A DNA stretch of 64,000 nt from Stutzerimonas stutzeri (GTDB taxonomy: Bacteria > Pseudomonadota > Gammaproteobacteria > Pseudomonadales > Pseudomonadaceae): the NCBI RefSeq assembly GCF_024448985.1, contig NZ_JAMOII010000012.1, positions 1-64,000 on the forward strand, written 5' to 3'. Under the pieces are notes generated by a model. It was not told where the DNA came from. It saw only the letters and a program-made list of their open reading frames with translations, and made no database searches. Shown here one piece after another: positions 40,470 through 48,588 of the stretch. The position numbers and the translations under genes are program-made. Numbering within the stretch: the first letter of the stretch is position 1; every line of letters starts with the position of its first letter.

Positions 40470-41534
40470 ATGTCCAGCATCGTCGCAACACCACGCGGTC
40501 GCGGTACCGCCATAAATCCGAACAACCGTTTCGCGCCGACCCTTAGCGAAGCCTATAACGACGGCTGGGAGCAGGAAGTACCGCCGACCCGCGCGACCGA
40601 AGTGCGAAGCGAGACGGCAAAGTCCGTCATCACTCGCAACCAGTCGCCGGATGTCGGCTTTGATCGTTCGGTCAATCCGTATCGGGGTTGTGAGCATGGC
40701 TGTATCTATTGTTTCGCAAGGCCCAGCCATGCCTATTGGGACCTGTCGCCGGGCATCGATTTCGAGACCCGGCTGATCGCCAAGACCAACCTTGCCGAGC
40801 GCCTGGAACAGGAACTGAGCAAGCCCGGCTACGTGCCGCAGCCCATCGCGCTGGGAGTCAATACCGACGCCTATCAGCCGTTGGAACGCGAGCAGCGGCT
40901 CACCCGCCAGGCGCTGGAGATACTGCTGCGCTTCAAGCATCCGGTGCACATCATTACCAAGGGTTCGCTGGTGCTGCGCGATCTGGATCTGCTGGTTCCC
41001 TTGGCCGAGCAGCGGCTGGTCAGCGTCTCGGTCAGCCTGACCACCTTGGATGACGAGCTCAAGCGCATCATGGAGCCGCGCGCGGCATCGCCCACGGCCC
41101 GGCTGCGTGTGCTGCGGACCCTGCACGAGGCAGGTGTTCCGGTCAGCGTGATGTGCGCGCCGATGATTCCGATGATCAACGACATGGAGCTGGAACGCAT
41201 GCTCGAGGCCGCGCGCGAGGCCGGTGCGGCGTCGGCGGGTTATGTCCTGCTGCGCCTGCCCCACGAGGTGGCGGAGCTGTTCGAGTCCTGGTTGATCGAG
41301 CACTTCCCGCAGCGCGCGGCGCATGTAATGAGCCTGGTGCGCCAGTCGCGCGGCGGTAAGGGCTACGACAGTCGCTTCGGCAGCCGCATGCGTGGAGAAG
41401 GGCAGTTCGCTCAGCTACTCGCTCAACGGTTCCAGCTGGCTTGCAAGCGCCTGGGCTACAACCGTCGCGATCAGAATTTCGGCCTCGATTGCAGTCGTTT
41501 CGCGCCGCCGGGGCAGCAATTGAGCCTGCTCTAG
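40470..41534 (+). CDS. PA0069-family radical SAM protein, SOS-controlled
   Basis: A 354-residue radical SAM enzyme of the Rv2578c/SplB-like group. The iron-sulfur cluster motif is C-x3-C-x2-C in YRGCEHGCIYCFARPSH, and GVNTDAYQPLEREQRLTR follows as in spore-photoproduct-lyase-like proteins. The ATG at 40470 has GAGG six bases upstream. The LexA box immediately before it points to a DNA-damage role, perhaps repair of a nucleic-acid lesion. The chemistry is not known. Confidence 0.9.
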   Translation: MSSIVATPRGRGTAINPNNRFAPTLSEAYNDGWEQEVPPTRATEVRSETAKSVITRNQSPDVGFDRSVNPYRGCEHGCIYCFARPSHAYWDLSPGIDFETRLIAKTNLAERLEQELSKPGYVPQPIALGVNTDAYQPLEREQRLTRQALEILLRFKHPVHIITKGSLVLRDLDLLVPLAEQRLVSVSVSLTTLDDELKRIMEPRAASPTARLRVLRTLHEAGVPVSVMCAPMIPMINDMELERMLEAAREAGAASAGYVLLRLPHEVAELFESWLIEHFPQRAAHVMSLVRQSRGGKGYDSRFGSRMRGEGQFAQLLAQRFQLACKRLGYNRRDQNFGLDCSRFAPPGQQLSLL

Positions 41535-41548
41535 GGCTTTGAAACAAA

Positions 41549-41629
41549 GGCTGAACAAGTTCGGCCCTACATCCCAGCAACCAGTCCAGATACCGACGCT
41601 GCTGACCGTAAGGCCGAATTCATTCGGCC
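41549..41629. repeat. REP pair, family B
   Basis: A minus-strand unit GGCTGAACAAGTTCGGCCCTAC (41549-41570) and a plus-strand unit GTAAGGCCGAATTCATTCGG (from 41608) with degenerate heads, after the radical-SAM gene. Confidence 0.78.
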
Positions 41630-41771
41630 GTCGATAGCTCATACCCGACGAACGGGATCTGCGGCTTTCTACCTTCACGAGTTCGCGCCGGAACTCTAGC
41701 GAGCGCGAAGGGCACCAATCCATGCACGGAACGGATTGCCGGACCTTGATTCTTGGCTTACTGGAGGTGAT

Positions 41772-42032
41772 GTGGACTGGATCGATCTGCTGCAATGGCC
41801 GGCTATGGTCATCACGGTGCTAGCGGCGTGGCTGATCGGCTCGCTGAAACCGAGCCGGCGCACGGTGGGCTTCTGGTGTTTTCTGCTGAGTAACCTGCTC
41901 TGGGTGATCTGGGGTTGGCACGCCCAGGCCTGGGCACTGATCACGCTGCAGGTATGTCTGGCGCTGATGAATATCCGTGGCGTGAAGAAGAACGATCAGC
42001 CGCGCGAAGCGGAAGCTAACCCGAGCACCTGA
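41772..42032 (+). CDS. Small membrane protein, PQ-loop-like
   Basis: An 86-residue protein with three hydrophobic helices (residues 7-24, 30-48 and 50-66) and a charged tail. The GTG at 41772 is chosen because GGAGG lies five bases upstream. The spacing and the LKPSRRTVGFWCFLLSNLLWVIWGWH segment resemble small amino-acid-transporter-like or SWEET/PQ-loop fragments. Function unknown. Confidence 0.6.
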   Translation: MDWIDLLQWPAMVITVLAAWLIGSLKPSRRTVGFWCFLLSNLLWVIWGWHAQAWALITLQVCLALMNIRGVKKNDQPREAEANPST

Positions 42033-42241
42033 CGAAATTGCCAGTCGGAGAACGCTGTCTATACTCCGATCGTAAGCGTACCGATTGAATCCGACTGCGC
42101 GTGCAAAGCGAAGGCTGGTGACCAGGAATTGGGGGGCACCGGATCAAGGCGTAGTCAGGCCGTCGAAGTGAGCGTGGCTCCCTTCGCGTCCGGACAACAG
42201 GCCAGTCGGCGGGATAACAAGAACCATAAGGGGAACCCGCA

Positions 42242-43375
42242 ATGTCGCGACATCCACGAGTCTGGATGGGGATTGGGCTGTGGTCGCTATTCGGTCAGGC
42301 CCAGGCGGCCTGGGACGTGAATATGCAACCCGGCGTAACGGACGTCAGTCGCTCCGTATTCGATTTGCACATGACCATCTTCTGGATCTGCGTGATCATC
42401 GGCGTGCTGGTGTTCGCGGTTATGTTCTGGTCGATGTTCGCCCATCGGCGCTCTAAACGACTGGAGTCGGCGCACTTCCACGAAAATACCAAGGTCGAGG
42501 TTCTCTGGACCGTCATTCCCTTGTTGATCCTGATCGCCATGGCCGTGCCGGCGACGCGCACTCTCATCCACATTTATGACGCGTCCGAATCGGACGTGGA
42601 TATCCAGATCACCGGCTACCAGTGGAAGTGGCATTACAAATATCTGGGAGAGGATGTCGAGTTCTTCAGCAACCTCACGACACCGCGAGACCAGATCAAC
42701 AACCAGGCGCCCAAGGGCGAACACTATCTGCTGGAGGTCGACGAGCCGCTGGTGATTCCGGTGGGCGCCAAGGTGCGCTTTCTGATTACCGCCGCGGACG
42801 TCATCCATTCCTGGTGGGTACCGGCGCTGGCGGTCAAGAAAGACGCCATCCCTGGCTTCATCAACGAATCCTGGACGCGTGTCGAGGAGCCCGGCATCTA
42901 CCGCGGCCAGTGCACCGAGCTGTGCGGCAAGGATCACGGTTTCATGCCGGTGGTGGTCGAGGTCAAATCCGCCGAGGACTACGCCGCCTGGCTGGGCGAG
43001 AAGAAGGCCGAAGCGGCCAAGCTCGCCGAGCTGACCAGCAAGGACTGGACACTGGAAGAGCTGACCGCCCGCGGCGAGCAGGTTTACCAGACCAACTGCG
43101 CATCCTGTCACCAGGCCAATGGCGAGGGGATACCTCCAATGTTCCCTGCGCTCAAGGGCTCGCCAATCGCTACTGGCGATGCTGAAAACCACATCAGCAT
43201 TGTCGTCAAGGGCGCGCCGGGTACGTCGATGCCGGCATTCGGCCCGCAGCTTTCCGAGGTCGATCTAGCCGCGGTGATCACCTACGAGCGCAACGCCTGG
43301 GGTAACGACACGGGCGACATGGTCACGCCGAAAGACGTGCTCGTCTTCAAACAGGCCGAAGAAGCCACCCAGTAA
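42242..43375 (+). CDS. coxB: Cytochrome c oxidase subunit II with cytochrome c domain
   Basis: A 377-residue subunit II of an aa3-type (caa3-like) oxidase. A signal peptide ends near QAQA (residue 21), followed by two membrane helices. The CuA site is seen in HSWWVPALAVKKD and GQCTELCGKDHGFM. A C-terminal cytochrome c domain carries the heme motif CASCH near residue 288. It accepts electrons from cytochrome c and passes them to subunit I. It is the first gene of the oxidase operon; coxA follows after 12 bases. Confidence 0.97.
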   Translation: MSRHPRVWMGIGLWSLFGQAQAAWDVNMQPGVTDVSRSVFDLHMTIFWICVIIGVLVFAVMFWSMFAHRRSKRLESAHFHENTKVEVLWTVIPLLILIAMAVPATRTLIHIYDASESDVDIQITGYQWKWHYKYLGEDVEFFSNLTTPRDQINNQAPKGEHYLLEVDEPLVIPVGAKVRFLITAADVIHSWWVPALAVKKDAIPGFINESWTRVEEPGIYRGQCTELCGKDHGFMPVVVEVKSAEDYAAWLGEKKAEAAKLAELTSKDWTLEELTARGEQVYQTNCASCHQANGEGIPPMFPALKGSPIATGDAENHISIVVKGAPGTSMPAFGPQLSEVDLAAVITYERNAWGNDTGDMVTPKDVLVFKQAEEATQ

Positions 43376-43387
43376 GAGGATCAGGTG

Positions 43388-45016
43388 ATGAGTGCAGTGA
43401 TCGACGATCATGGTCATGCCGGGCATGACCATCACCACGGCCCAGCCAAGGGTCTCTCACGCTGGCTGCTGACCACCAATCACAAGGACATCGGCTCGAT
43501 GTACCTGTGGTTCAGCTTCTGCGCCTTCCTGCTAGGCGGCTCCATGGCGATGGTGATCCGCGCCGAGCTGTTCCAGCCGGGCCTGCAGATCGTGCAGCCG
43601 GAATTCTTCAACCAAATGACCACCATGCACGGCCTGATCATGGTCTTCGGCGCGGTGATGCCGGCGTTCGTCGGCCTGGCCAACTGGATGATCCCGCTGA
43701 TGATCGGCGCGCCGGACATGGCCCTGCCGCGCATGAATAACTTCAGCTTCTGGCTGCTGCCCGCCGCGTTCGGCCTGTTGGTCTCGACGCTGTTCATGGA
43801 GGGCGGCGGGCCGAACTTCGGCTGGACCTTCTATGCACCGCTATCGACCACCTACGCGCCGGAGTCGGTGACCTTCTTCATCTTCGCCATCCACCTGATG
43901 GGGATCAGTTCGATCATGGGCGCGATCAATGTGGTCGCGACCGTGCTCAACCTGCGCGCGCCGGGCATGACGCTGATGAAGATGCCGTTGTTCGTCTGGA
44001 CCTGGCTGATCACCGCTTTCCTGCTGATCGCGGTGATGCCGGTGCTGGCCGGCGTGGTGACCATGATGCTGATGGACATCCACTTCGGCACGAGCTTCTT
44101 CAGTGCGGCGGGCGGCGGCGACCCGGTGCTGTTCCAGCACGTGTTCTGGTTCTTCGGCCATCCCGAGGTGTACATCATGATCCTGCCGGCGTTCGGCGCG
44201 GTCAGCTCGATTATTCCGGCGTTCTCGCGCAAGCCGCTGTTCGGTTACACCTCGATGGTTTACGCCACCGGCGCGATCGCCTTCCTGTCGTTCGTCGTCT
44301 GGGCGCACCACATGTTCACTGTCGGCATACCGCTGACCGGCGAGCTGTTCTTCATGTACGCAACCATGCTGATCGCCGTGCCGACCGGGGTGAAGGTATT
44401 CAACTGGGTGTCGACCATGTGGCGCGGCTCGCTGACCTTCGAGGCGCCGATGCTGTTCGCCGTGGCCTTCGTCATTCTCTTCAGCATCGGCGGGTTTTCC
44501 GGCCTGATGCTGGCCATCGCGCCGGCTGACTTCCAGTACCACGACACCTACTTCGTGGTGGCGCATTTCCACTACGTGCTGGTGCCGGGGGCGATTTTCG
44601 GCATCTTCGCTTCGGCCTACTACTGGTTGCCCAAGTGGACCGGGCACATGTACGACGAGACGCTGGCCAAGCTGCATTTCTGGATGAGTTTCGTCGGCAT
44701 GAACCTGGCGTTCTTCCCGATGCACTTCGTCGGCCTGGCCGGCATGCCGCGGCGCATCCCGGACTACAACATGATGTTCGCCAACTTCAACATGATCTCG
44801 TCGGTGGGCGCCTTCATGTTCGGCGCCACACAGTTGCTGTTCCTGTTCATCGTCATCAAGTGCATTCGTGGTGGCCCGGCAGCCGCGGCCAAACCTTGGG
44901 ACGGCGCTGAGGGACTGGAGTGGAGCGTGCCGTCGCCGGCGCCTTACCACACCTTCAGCGTGCCGCCGAGCCTGGAAGAGCTGCATGAGCATCGGACGGG
45001 GCCAAAGCATGAATAG
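43388..45016 (+). CDS. coxA: Cytochrome c oxidase subunit I
   Basis: A 542-residue twelve-helix subunit holding heme a and the heme a3-CuB site. FWFFGHPEVYIMILP contains the CuB His and cross-linked Tyr, VWAHHMFTVG the other two CuB histidines, and FHYVLVPGAIFG the heme ligands. It reduces oxygen to water and pumps protons. The start has a histidine-rich leader (HGHAGHDHHHGPAKG) before the first helix. GTG 43385 directly precedes the chosen ATG. It is followed by REPs that separate it from ctaG. Confidence 0.97.
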   Translation: MSAVIDDHGHAGHDHHHGPAKGLSRWLLTTNHKDIGSMYLWFSFCAFLLGGSMAMVIRAELFQPGLQIVQPEFFNQMTTMHGLIMVFGAVMPAFVGLANWMIPLMIGAPDMALPRMNNFSFWLLPAAFGLLVSTLFMEGGGPNFGWTFYAPLSTTYAPESVTFFIFAIHLMGISSIMGAINVVATVLNLRAPGMTLMKMPLFVWTWLITAFLLIAVMPVLAGVVTMMLMDIHFGTSFFSAAGGGDPVLFQHVFWFFGHPEVYIMILPAFGAVSSIIPAFSRKPLFGYTSMVYATGAIAFLSFVVWAHHMFTVGIPLTGELFFMYATMLIAVPTGVKVFNWVSTMWRGSLTFEAPMLFAVAFVILFSIGGFSGLMLAIAPADFQYHDTYFVVAHFHYVLVPGAIFGIFASAYYWLPKWTGHMYDETLAKLHFWMSFVGMNLAFFPMHFVGLAGMPRRIPDYNMMFANFNMISSVGAFMFGATQLLFLFIVIKCIRGGPAAAAKPWDGAEGLEWSVPSPAPYHTFSVPPSLEELHEHRTGPKHE

Positions 45017-45110
45017 GCAGAGAGCCGCTGAAGGCTTGGGGCTGGACGCTGGACGAGCGGTGGCTTCGACGGCTCGCTTTGCGGCTACTCGGGGGATGGG
45101 CGATGGTTGT

Positions 45111-45221
45111 GGTGGGCTAAAGCCCACCCTACTAGGCTATGGGCTGAAGCGGAGCTCTGCCCGACCCATCCAACGCCTGCGTAACGCTGAGCACGCCGTA
45201 GGGTGGGCTTCAGCCCACCGG
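45111..45221. repeat. REP cluster, family A, inside the cox operon
   Basis: Three units in the 333-base gap between coxA and ctaG: 45111-45132 (minus), an insert-bearing variant 45141-45167, and 45198-45221 (plus). A degenerate fragment continues to 45268. The hairpins may adjust mRNA stability between the coxBA and ctaG-coxC parts. Apart from REPs and a GCTTCCAG repeat near 45310 this gap holds no gene. Confidence 0.85.
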
Positions 45222-45349
45222 AACACCGCTTTCGCGCAGCGCTGCGTGGGTATCCATCCACCCTACGGTTGCGATGACGACAGGCTGGCGTCGCTTTTTC
45301 GTTCAGCCTCCAGCTTCCAGGGCTCTTGTGGTCTTCTGGGAGAACCGTC

Positions 45350-45931
45350 ATGAACACTGAGCTGCCACTCGGCCACCTGGTTCGCCGTCTGCTGCTCGTC
45401 GTGGTGGCGATGTTCGCCTTCGGCTTCGCACTGGTGCCGATCTATGACGTCATGTGCCAGGCTTTCGGCATCAACGGCAAGACGGCTGGCGCCTACGAAG
45501 GAACGCAGACGGCGGACGAGGCGCGGGAGATTCGTGTGCAGTTCCTGGCCACCAACGCCGCAGGCATGGAATGGGAGTTTGGCCCGCAGGCCGATCAGCT
45601 CAGTGTGAACCCTGGTTCCAGTCAGGAAATGCGCTTCGTCGCCTACAACCCCACGGATAAGCCAATGACGGCCCAGGCCGTGCCCAGCGTGTCGCCCTCC
45701 AAGGCAGCTGCGTACTTTCACAAGACCGAGTGCTTCTGCTTTACCCAGCAAGTGTTGCAGCCCGGTGAGCGCATCGAGATGCCGGTGCGCTTCATCGTTG
45801 ATCGTGATCTGCCCGCAGACGTGCGTCATCTGACGCTCGCCTACACCCTGTTCGACATCACGTCTCGCCAACCCCCCGTCGCCGCCATTGATCAGGCGCC
45901 CGTGGTGGCGGCCAAGGAGAGTCTGCAATGA
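45350..45931 (+). CDS. ctaG: Cytochrome oxidase copper chaperone CtaG/Cox11
   Basis: A 193-residue protein with one N-terminal membrane helix (LLLVVVAMFAFGFALVPIYDVMCQAFG) and a periplasmic immunoglobulin-like domain. The copper-binding CFCF motif lies in KTECFCFTQQVLQPGE. It inserts CuB into subunit I. A GGGAGA ribosome-binding site precedes the ATG. Its stop overlaps the coxC start by four bases. Confidence 0.95.
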   Translation: MNTELPLGHLVRRLLLVVVAMFAFGFALVPIYDVMCQAFGINGKTAGAYEGTQTADEAREIRVQFLATNAAGMEWEFGPQADQLSVNPGSSQEMRFVAYNPTDKPMTAQAVPSVSPSKAAAYFHKTECFCFTQQVLQPGERIEMPVRFIVDRDLPADVRHLTLAYTLFDITSRQPPVAAIDQAPVVAAKESLQ

Positions 45932-46827
45932 GCAAACAGACCACCACGCACGAGAATTACTACGTTCCCGCCCAGAGCAAGTGGCCCATCGTTGCCACAG
46001 TTGCGCTGTTGGTCACCGTCTACGGCCTCGGCAGCTGGTTCAACGACCTCAAGGCCGAGCGCGCCGACTCCAACGGTCCGCTGATCTTTTTCATCGGTGC
46101 GCTGCTGATTGTTTACATGATGTTCGGCTGGTTCGGCTCGGTAGTCCGCGAAGGTCGTGCCGGGCTCTATAGCGGGCAGATGGACCGGTCCTTCCGTTGG
46201 GGCATGACCTGGTTCATCTTTTCCGAGGTGATGTTCTTCGCTGCGTTCTTCGGCACGCTGTTTTACATCCGCTACTGGGTCGGCCCGTGGCTCGGTGGCG
46301 ATGGCGACAAGGGCGTCAGCAATATGCTCTGGCCCAACTTCGAATACACCTGGCCGCTGCTGAACAACCCCGATCCCCAACTGTACCCGGCGCCGGAAGG
46401 CACGATCAGCGCCTGGGGGCTACCGCTGATCAACACCATTCTCCTGGTCACCTCCAGCTTTACGCTGACCTGGGCGCACCACGCACTGCGCAAGGGCAAT
46501 CGCAAACACCTCAAGCTCGGGCTAGGGCTGACCGTGCTGCTCGGCGTGGCCTTCCTCATCCTGCAGATCGAGGAGTACGTGCATGCCTATACCGAGCTCG
46601 GCCTGACGCTCGGCTCGGGCATTTACGGCGCGACCTTCTTCATGCTCACCGGCTTCCATGGTGCCCACGTCACCATGGGGGCGATCATCCTGACGGTGAT
46701 GCTGGTGCGCAGTTTTCGCGGCCACTTCACGCCCGAACAACATTTCGGCTTCGAGGCGGCGGCCTGGTACTGGCACTTCGTGGACGTGGTATGGCTCGGC
46801 CTGTTCGTCTTCGTTTATGTGATTTGA
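45928..46827 (+). CDS. coxC: Cytochrome c oxidase subunit III
   Basis: A 299-residue membrane subunit with seven helices, including the conserved WGMTWFIFSEVMFFAAFFGTLFYIRYW, LTGFHGAHVTMGAI and AWYWHFVDVVWLGLFVFVYVI segments. It stabilises subunit I and the oxygen/proton pathways. It is the last structural gene of the oxidase operon and is translationally coupled to ctaG. Confidence 0.97.
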   Translation: MSKQTTTHENYYVPAQSKWPIVATVALLVTVYGLGSWFNDLKAERADSNGPLIFFIGALLIVYMMFGWFGSVVREGRAGLYSGQMDRSFRWGMTWFIFSEVMFFAAFFGTLFYIRYWVGPWLGGDGDKGVSNMLWPNFEYTWPLLNNPDPQLYPAPEGTISAWGLPLINTILLVTSSFTLTWAHHALRKGNRKHLKLGLGLTVLLGVAFLILQIEEYVHAYTELGLTLGSGIYGATFFMLTGFHGAHVTMGAIILTVMLVRSFRGHFTPEQHFGFEAAAWYWHFVDVVWLGLFVFVYVI

Positions 46828-46850
46828 AGTTGCAACCCGTTGTAGGGGCG

Positions 46851-47051
46851 TTATCCGAAACCGGGCCGCAGCAGGCCGGAGTAAAAGCCCCAGGCGATCA
46901 GCGCGACCGTCAATGTCGTGAGGGAGACGCGAACGAACAGAGCGGTTACCAAGCGGGAAGTACGGCCTTCGTCCTTGACCAGAAAGAACAGTCCACTGAA
47001 CAGACTGACCAGCGTGGCGACTAATAACAAAATAATGACCGCCTTGAGCAT
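46851..47051 (-). CDS. DUF2909 twin-transmembrane protein
   Basis: A 66-residue protein with two membrane helices (residues 2-26 and 39-60) joined by KDEGRTSR. This is the DUF2909 pattern found next to the cox genes in pseudomonads, on the opposite strand, as here. Function unknown; an accessory role for the oxidase is possible. Confidence 0.8.
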   Translation of the reverse strand: MLKAVIILLLVATLVSLFSGLFFLVKDEGRTSRLVTALFVRVSLTTLTVALIAWGFYSGLLRPGFG

Positions 47052-47132
47052 GAGCGGGTCCGCCGTAATAAGTGAACTGGGGGAGTGGGGGTGGAGTATA
47101 GCCAGCCGGATAAATACGTCGCGGGGCGCGGC

Positions 47133-47840
47133 ATGAGCGGCTTCAAGCCGGGTTTGCTGCCAACGCTGATAGTGCTGTGCCTGTTGCCGCTGCTGGTCTG
47201 GCTAGGTTTCTGGCAGCTGGAGCGCGGCGAGCAGAAGCGCGACATGCTGGCCCGTCAGGAGGCCCGCCAGGAAGCCGCGCCGGTATCGCCGGAGCAGATC
47301 GAGAACCTTGAAGATCCCATCTATAGCCGCATCCATCTTCAGGGCAGCTTCGATGCCGAGCACAGCTTTTTGCTGGACAGCCGCACCCGCGACGGTCAGG
47401 TCGGCGTCGAGCTGCTGCAGCCGTTTCACGATCAGTCCAGCGGCCGATGGGTACTGGTCAACCGGGGCTGGCTGCCTTGGCCGGATCGCCGCATCCCGCC
47501 GAAATTCGACACACCGGATCGCCCGTTGAAGCTGGCCGCCTGGGTCTACGCCCCCTCGGGCGAGCCGTTCATTCTTAGCAAGCGCATGGCCGAAGGCTGG
47601 CCGCGGCTGATCAATCACGTCGATGTCGAGGAGATCTGGCAGCTGCTCGATCGCGATGGCGTCAGCTACGAGCTGCGGCTGGAGCCGGGGCCCGCGGCAT
47701 ACCGCGCCGACTGGCCGGTGACCTTCATGAAGCCGCAGCAGCATGTGGGTTACGCGGTGCAATGGTTTGCGCTGGCAGCGGCGTTGCTGGCGTTGTTCAT
47801 CTACTTCGGCGTGCATCAGGCACGAGGGAGCAAGCAGTGA
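47133..47840 (+). CDS. SURF1-family oxidase assembly protein
   Basis: A 235-residue protein with a membrane helix at each end (LIVLCLLPLLVWLGFWQLERGEQKR at the start and WFALAAALLALFIYFGVH at the end) and a periplasmic domain between, including WVLVNRGWLPWPDRR. SURF1 helps insert heme a into subunit I. ATG 47133 is used; an upstream in-frame GTG near 47085 is possible. The next gene starts within its stop codon. Confidence 0.93.
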   Translation: MSGFKPGLLPTLIVLCLLPLLVWLGFWQLERGEQKRDMLARQEARQEAAPVSPEQIENLEDPIYSRIHLQGSFDAEHSFLLDSRTRDGQVGVELLQPFHDQSSGRWVLVNRGWLPWPDRRIPPKFDTPDRPLKLAAWVYAPSGEPFILSKRMAEGWPRLINHVDVEEIWQLLDRDGVSYELRLEPGPAAYRADWPVTFMKPQQHVGYAVQWFALAAALLALFIYFGVHQARGSKQ

Positions 47841-48442
47841 CCACGATGAATCCGACACTCAACCCTGCGCAGCCGCAGCGGCGTCGCGGGCGGCTGCAAT
47901 TGTTGCTGATCCTGGCGGTGGTGATTGGCCCCATGCTGCTGGCCAATGCTATGTACCACTTCGGCTTCTGGGTCCCGCAAACCCGAACCTATGACGGCGC
48001 TCTGGTCGCGACCGGGCAGGGCCGCGATGCGCTCGGGATCAATGCGCCGGTCGCCACCGCGGCGGCCGCCGCCGAGCCGCGCTGGGAGCTGCTGGTCACG
48101 GCACCGCAGGGCTGCGCCGAGGATTGCCGGCAACTGGTCTATCTGGCCCGTCAGATCAATATCGGCCTGGCCCGCGAAGCCGGTCGCGCCGGTCATGCGC
48201 TAGCCAGCGCGCAACATCTAGCTAGCGACTATGACCAGCGCCTGCAACGTGAATACCCGCAACTGCAACGCTATCCGTTGGACGCCGCCGTGTACGGCGC
48301 TAATCCCGAGCTGCCCGCCGGCGCACAACTCTGGATCGTCGACCCACACGGCAATCTGGTGCTCCGCTACGACGCGAAAGCGGACGGCAAGGCGATTCTC
48401 GATGACCTGAAGTATCTGTTGAAGATCTCGCAAATTGGATGA
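47837..48442 (+). CDS. Membrane-anchored thioredoxin-like protein of the cox cluster
   Basis: A 201-residue protein with one N-terminal helix (LQLLLILAVVIGPMLLANAMYHFGFW) and a periplasmic domain. C-x3-C (GCAEDC) and the ending LWIVDPHGNLVLRYDAKADGKAILDDLKYLLKIS suggest a degenerate SCO/thioredoxin fold. The GTG start overlaps the SURF1 stop, and an AGGGAG ribosome-binding site supports it. Position between SURF1 and CtaA implies a role in copper or heme delivery, not proven. Confidence 0.78.
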   Translation: MTTMNPTLNPAQPQRRRGRLQLLLILAVVIGPMLLANAMYHFGFWVPQTRTYDGALVATGQGRDALGINAPVATAAAAAEPRWELLVTAPQGCAEDCRQLVYLARQINIGLAREAGRAGHALASAQHLASDYDQRLQREYPQLQRYPLDAAVYGANPELPAGAQLWIVDPHGNLVLRYDAKADGKAILDDLKYLLKISQIG

Positions 48443-48449
48443 AAGAGCA

Positions 48450-48478
48450 GCTGGAAGCTGAAAGCTTGAAGCTGGAAA
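48450..48478. repeat. AAGCTGGAAGCT-type short inverted repeat
   Basis: A palindromic run of AGCTGGAAGCT, AAGCTT and GAAGCTGGAA units just after the thioredoxin-like gene. Reverse-complement fragments occur near 45303-45321. Confidence 0.45.
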
Positions 48479-48494
48479 AAGCACTGAGCCAACC

Positions 48495-48521
48495 CCCCTC
48501 CCCTCGGGGAGAGGGCTGGGG
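48495..48521. repeat. GGGGAGAGGG inverted repeat, copy 2
   Basis: CCCTCCCC and GGGGAGAGGGCTGGGG arms, the reverse-oriented relative of the element at 12001-12038. It lies upstream of ctaA. Confidence 0.55.
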
Positions 48522-48588
48522 TAAGCCAACCCTACGTTGAAATTGGGTACGGCGCCTGCCCTGCAAGCTTTTCGATAACGAGGACCTT

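Noticed and set aside
43841-45127. A 428-codon minus-strand open frame opposite coxA
   Set aside because: Its composition (runs of H, R, E, Q and D) and exact overlap with cytochrome oxidase subunit I mark it as a shadow frame.
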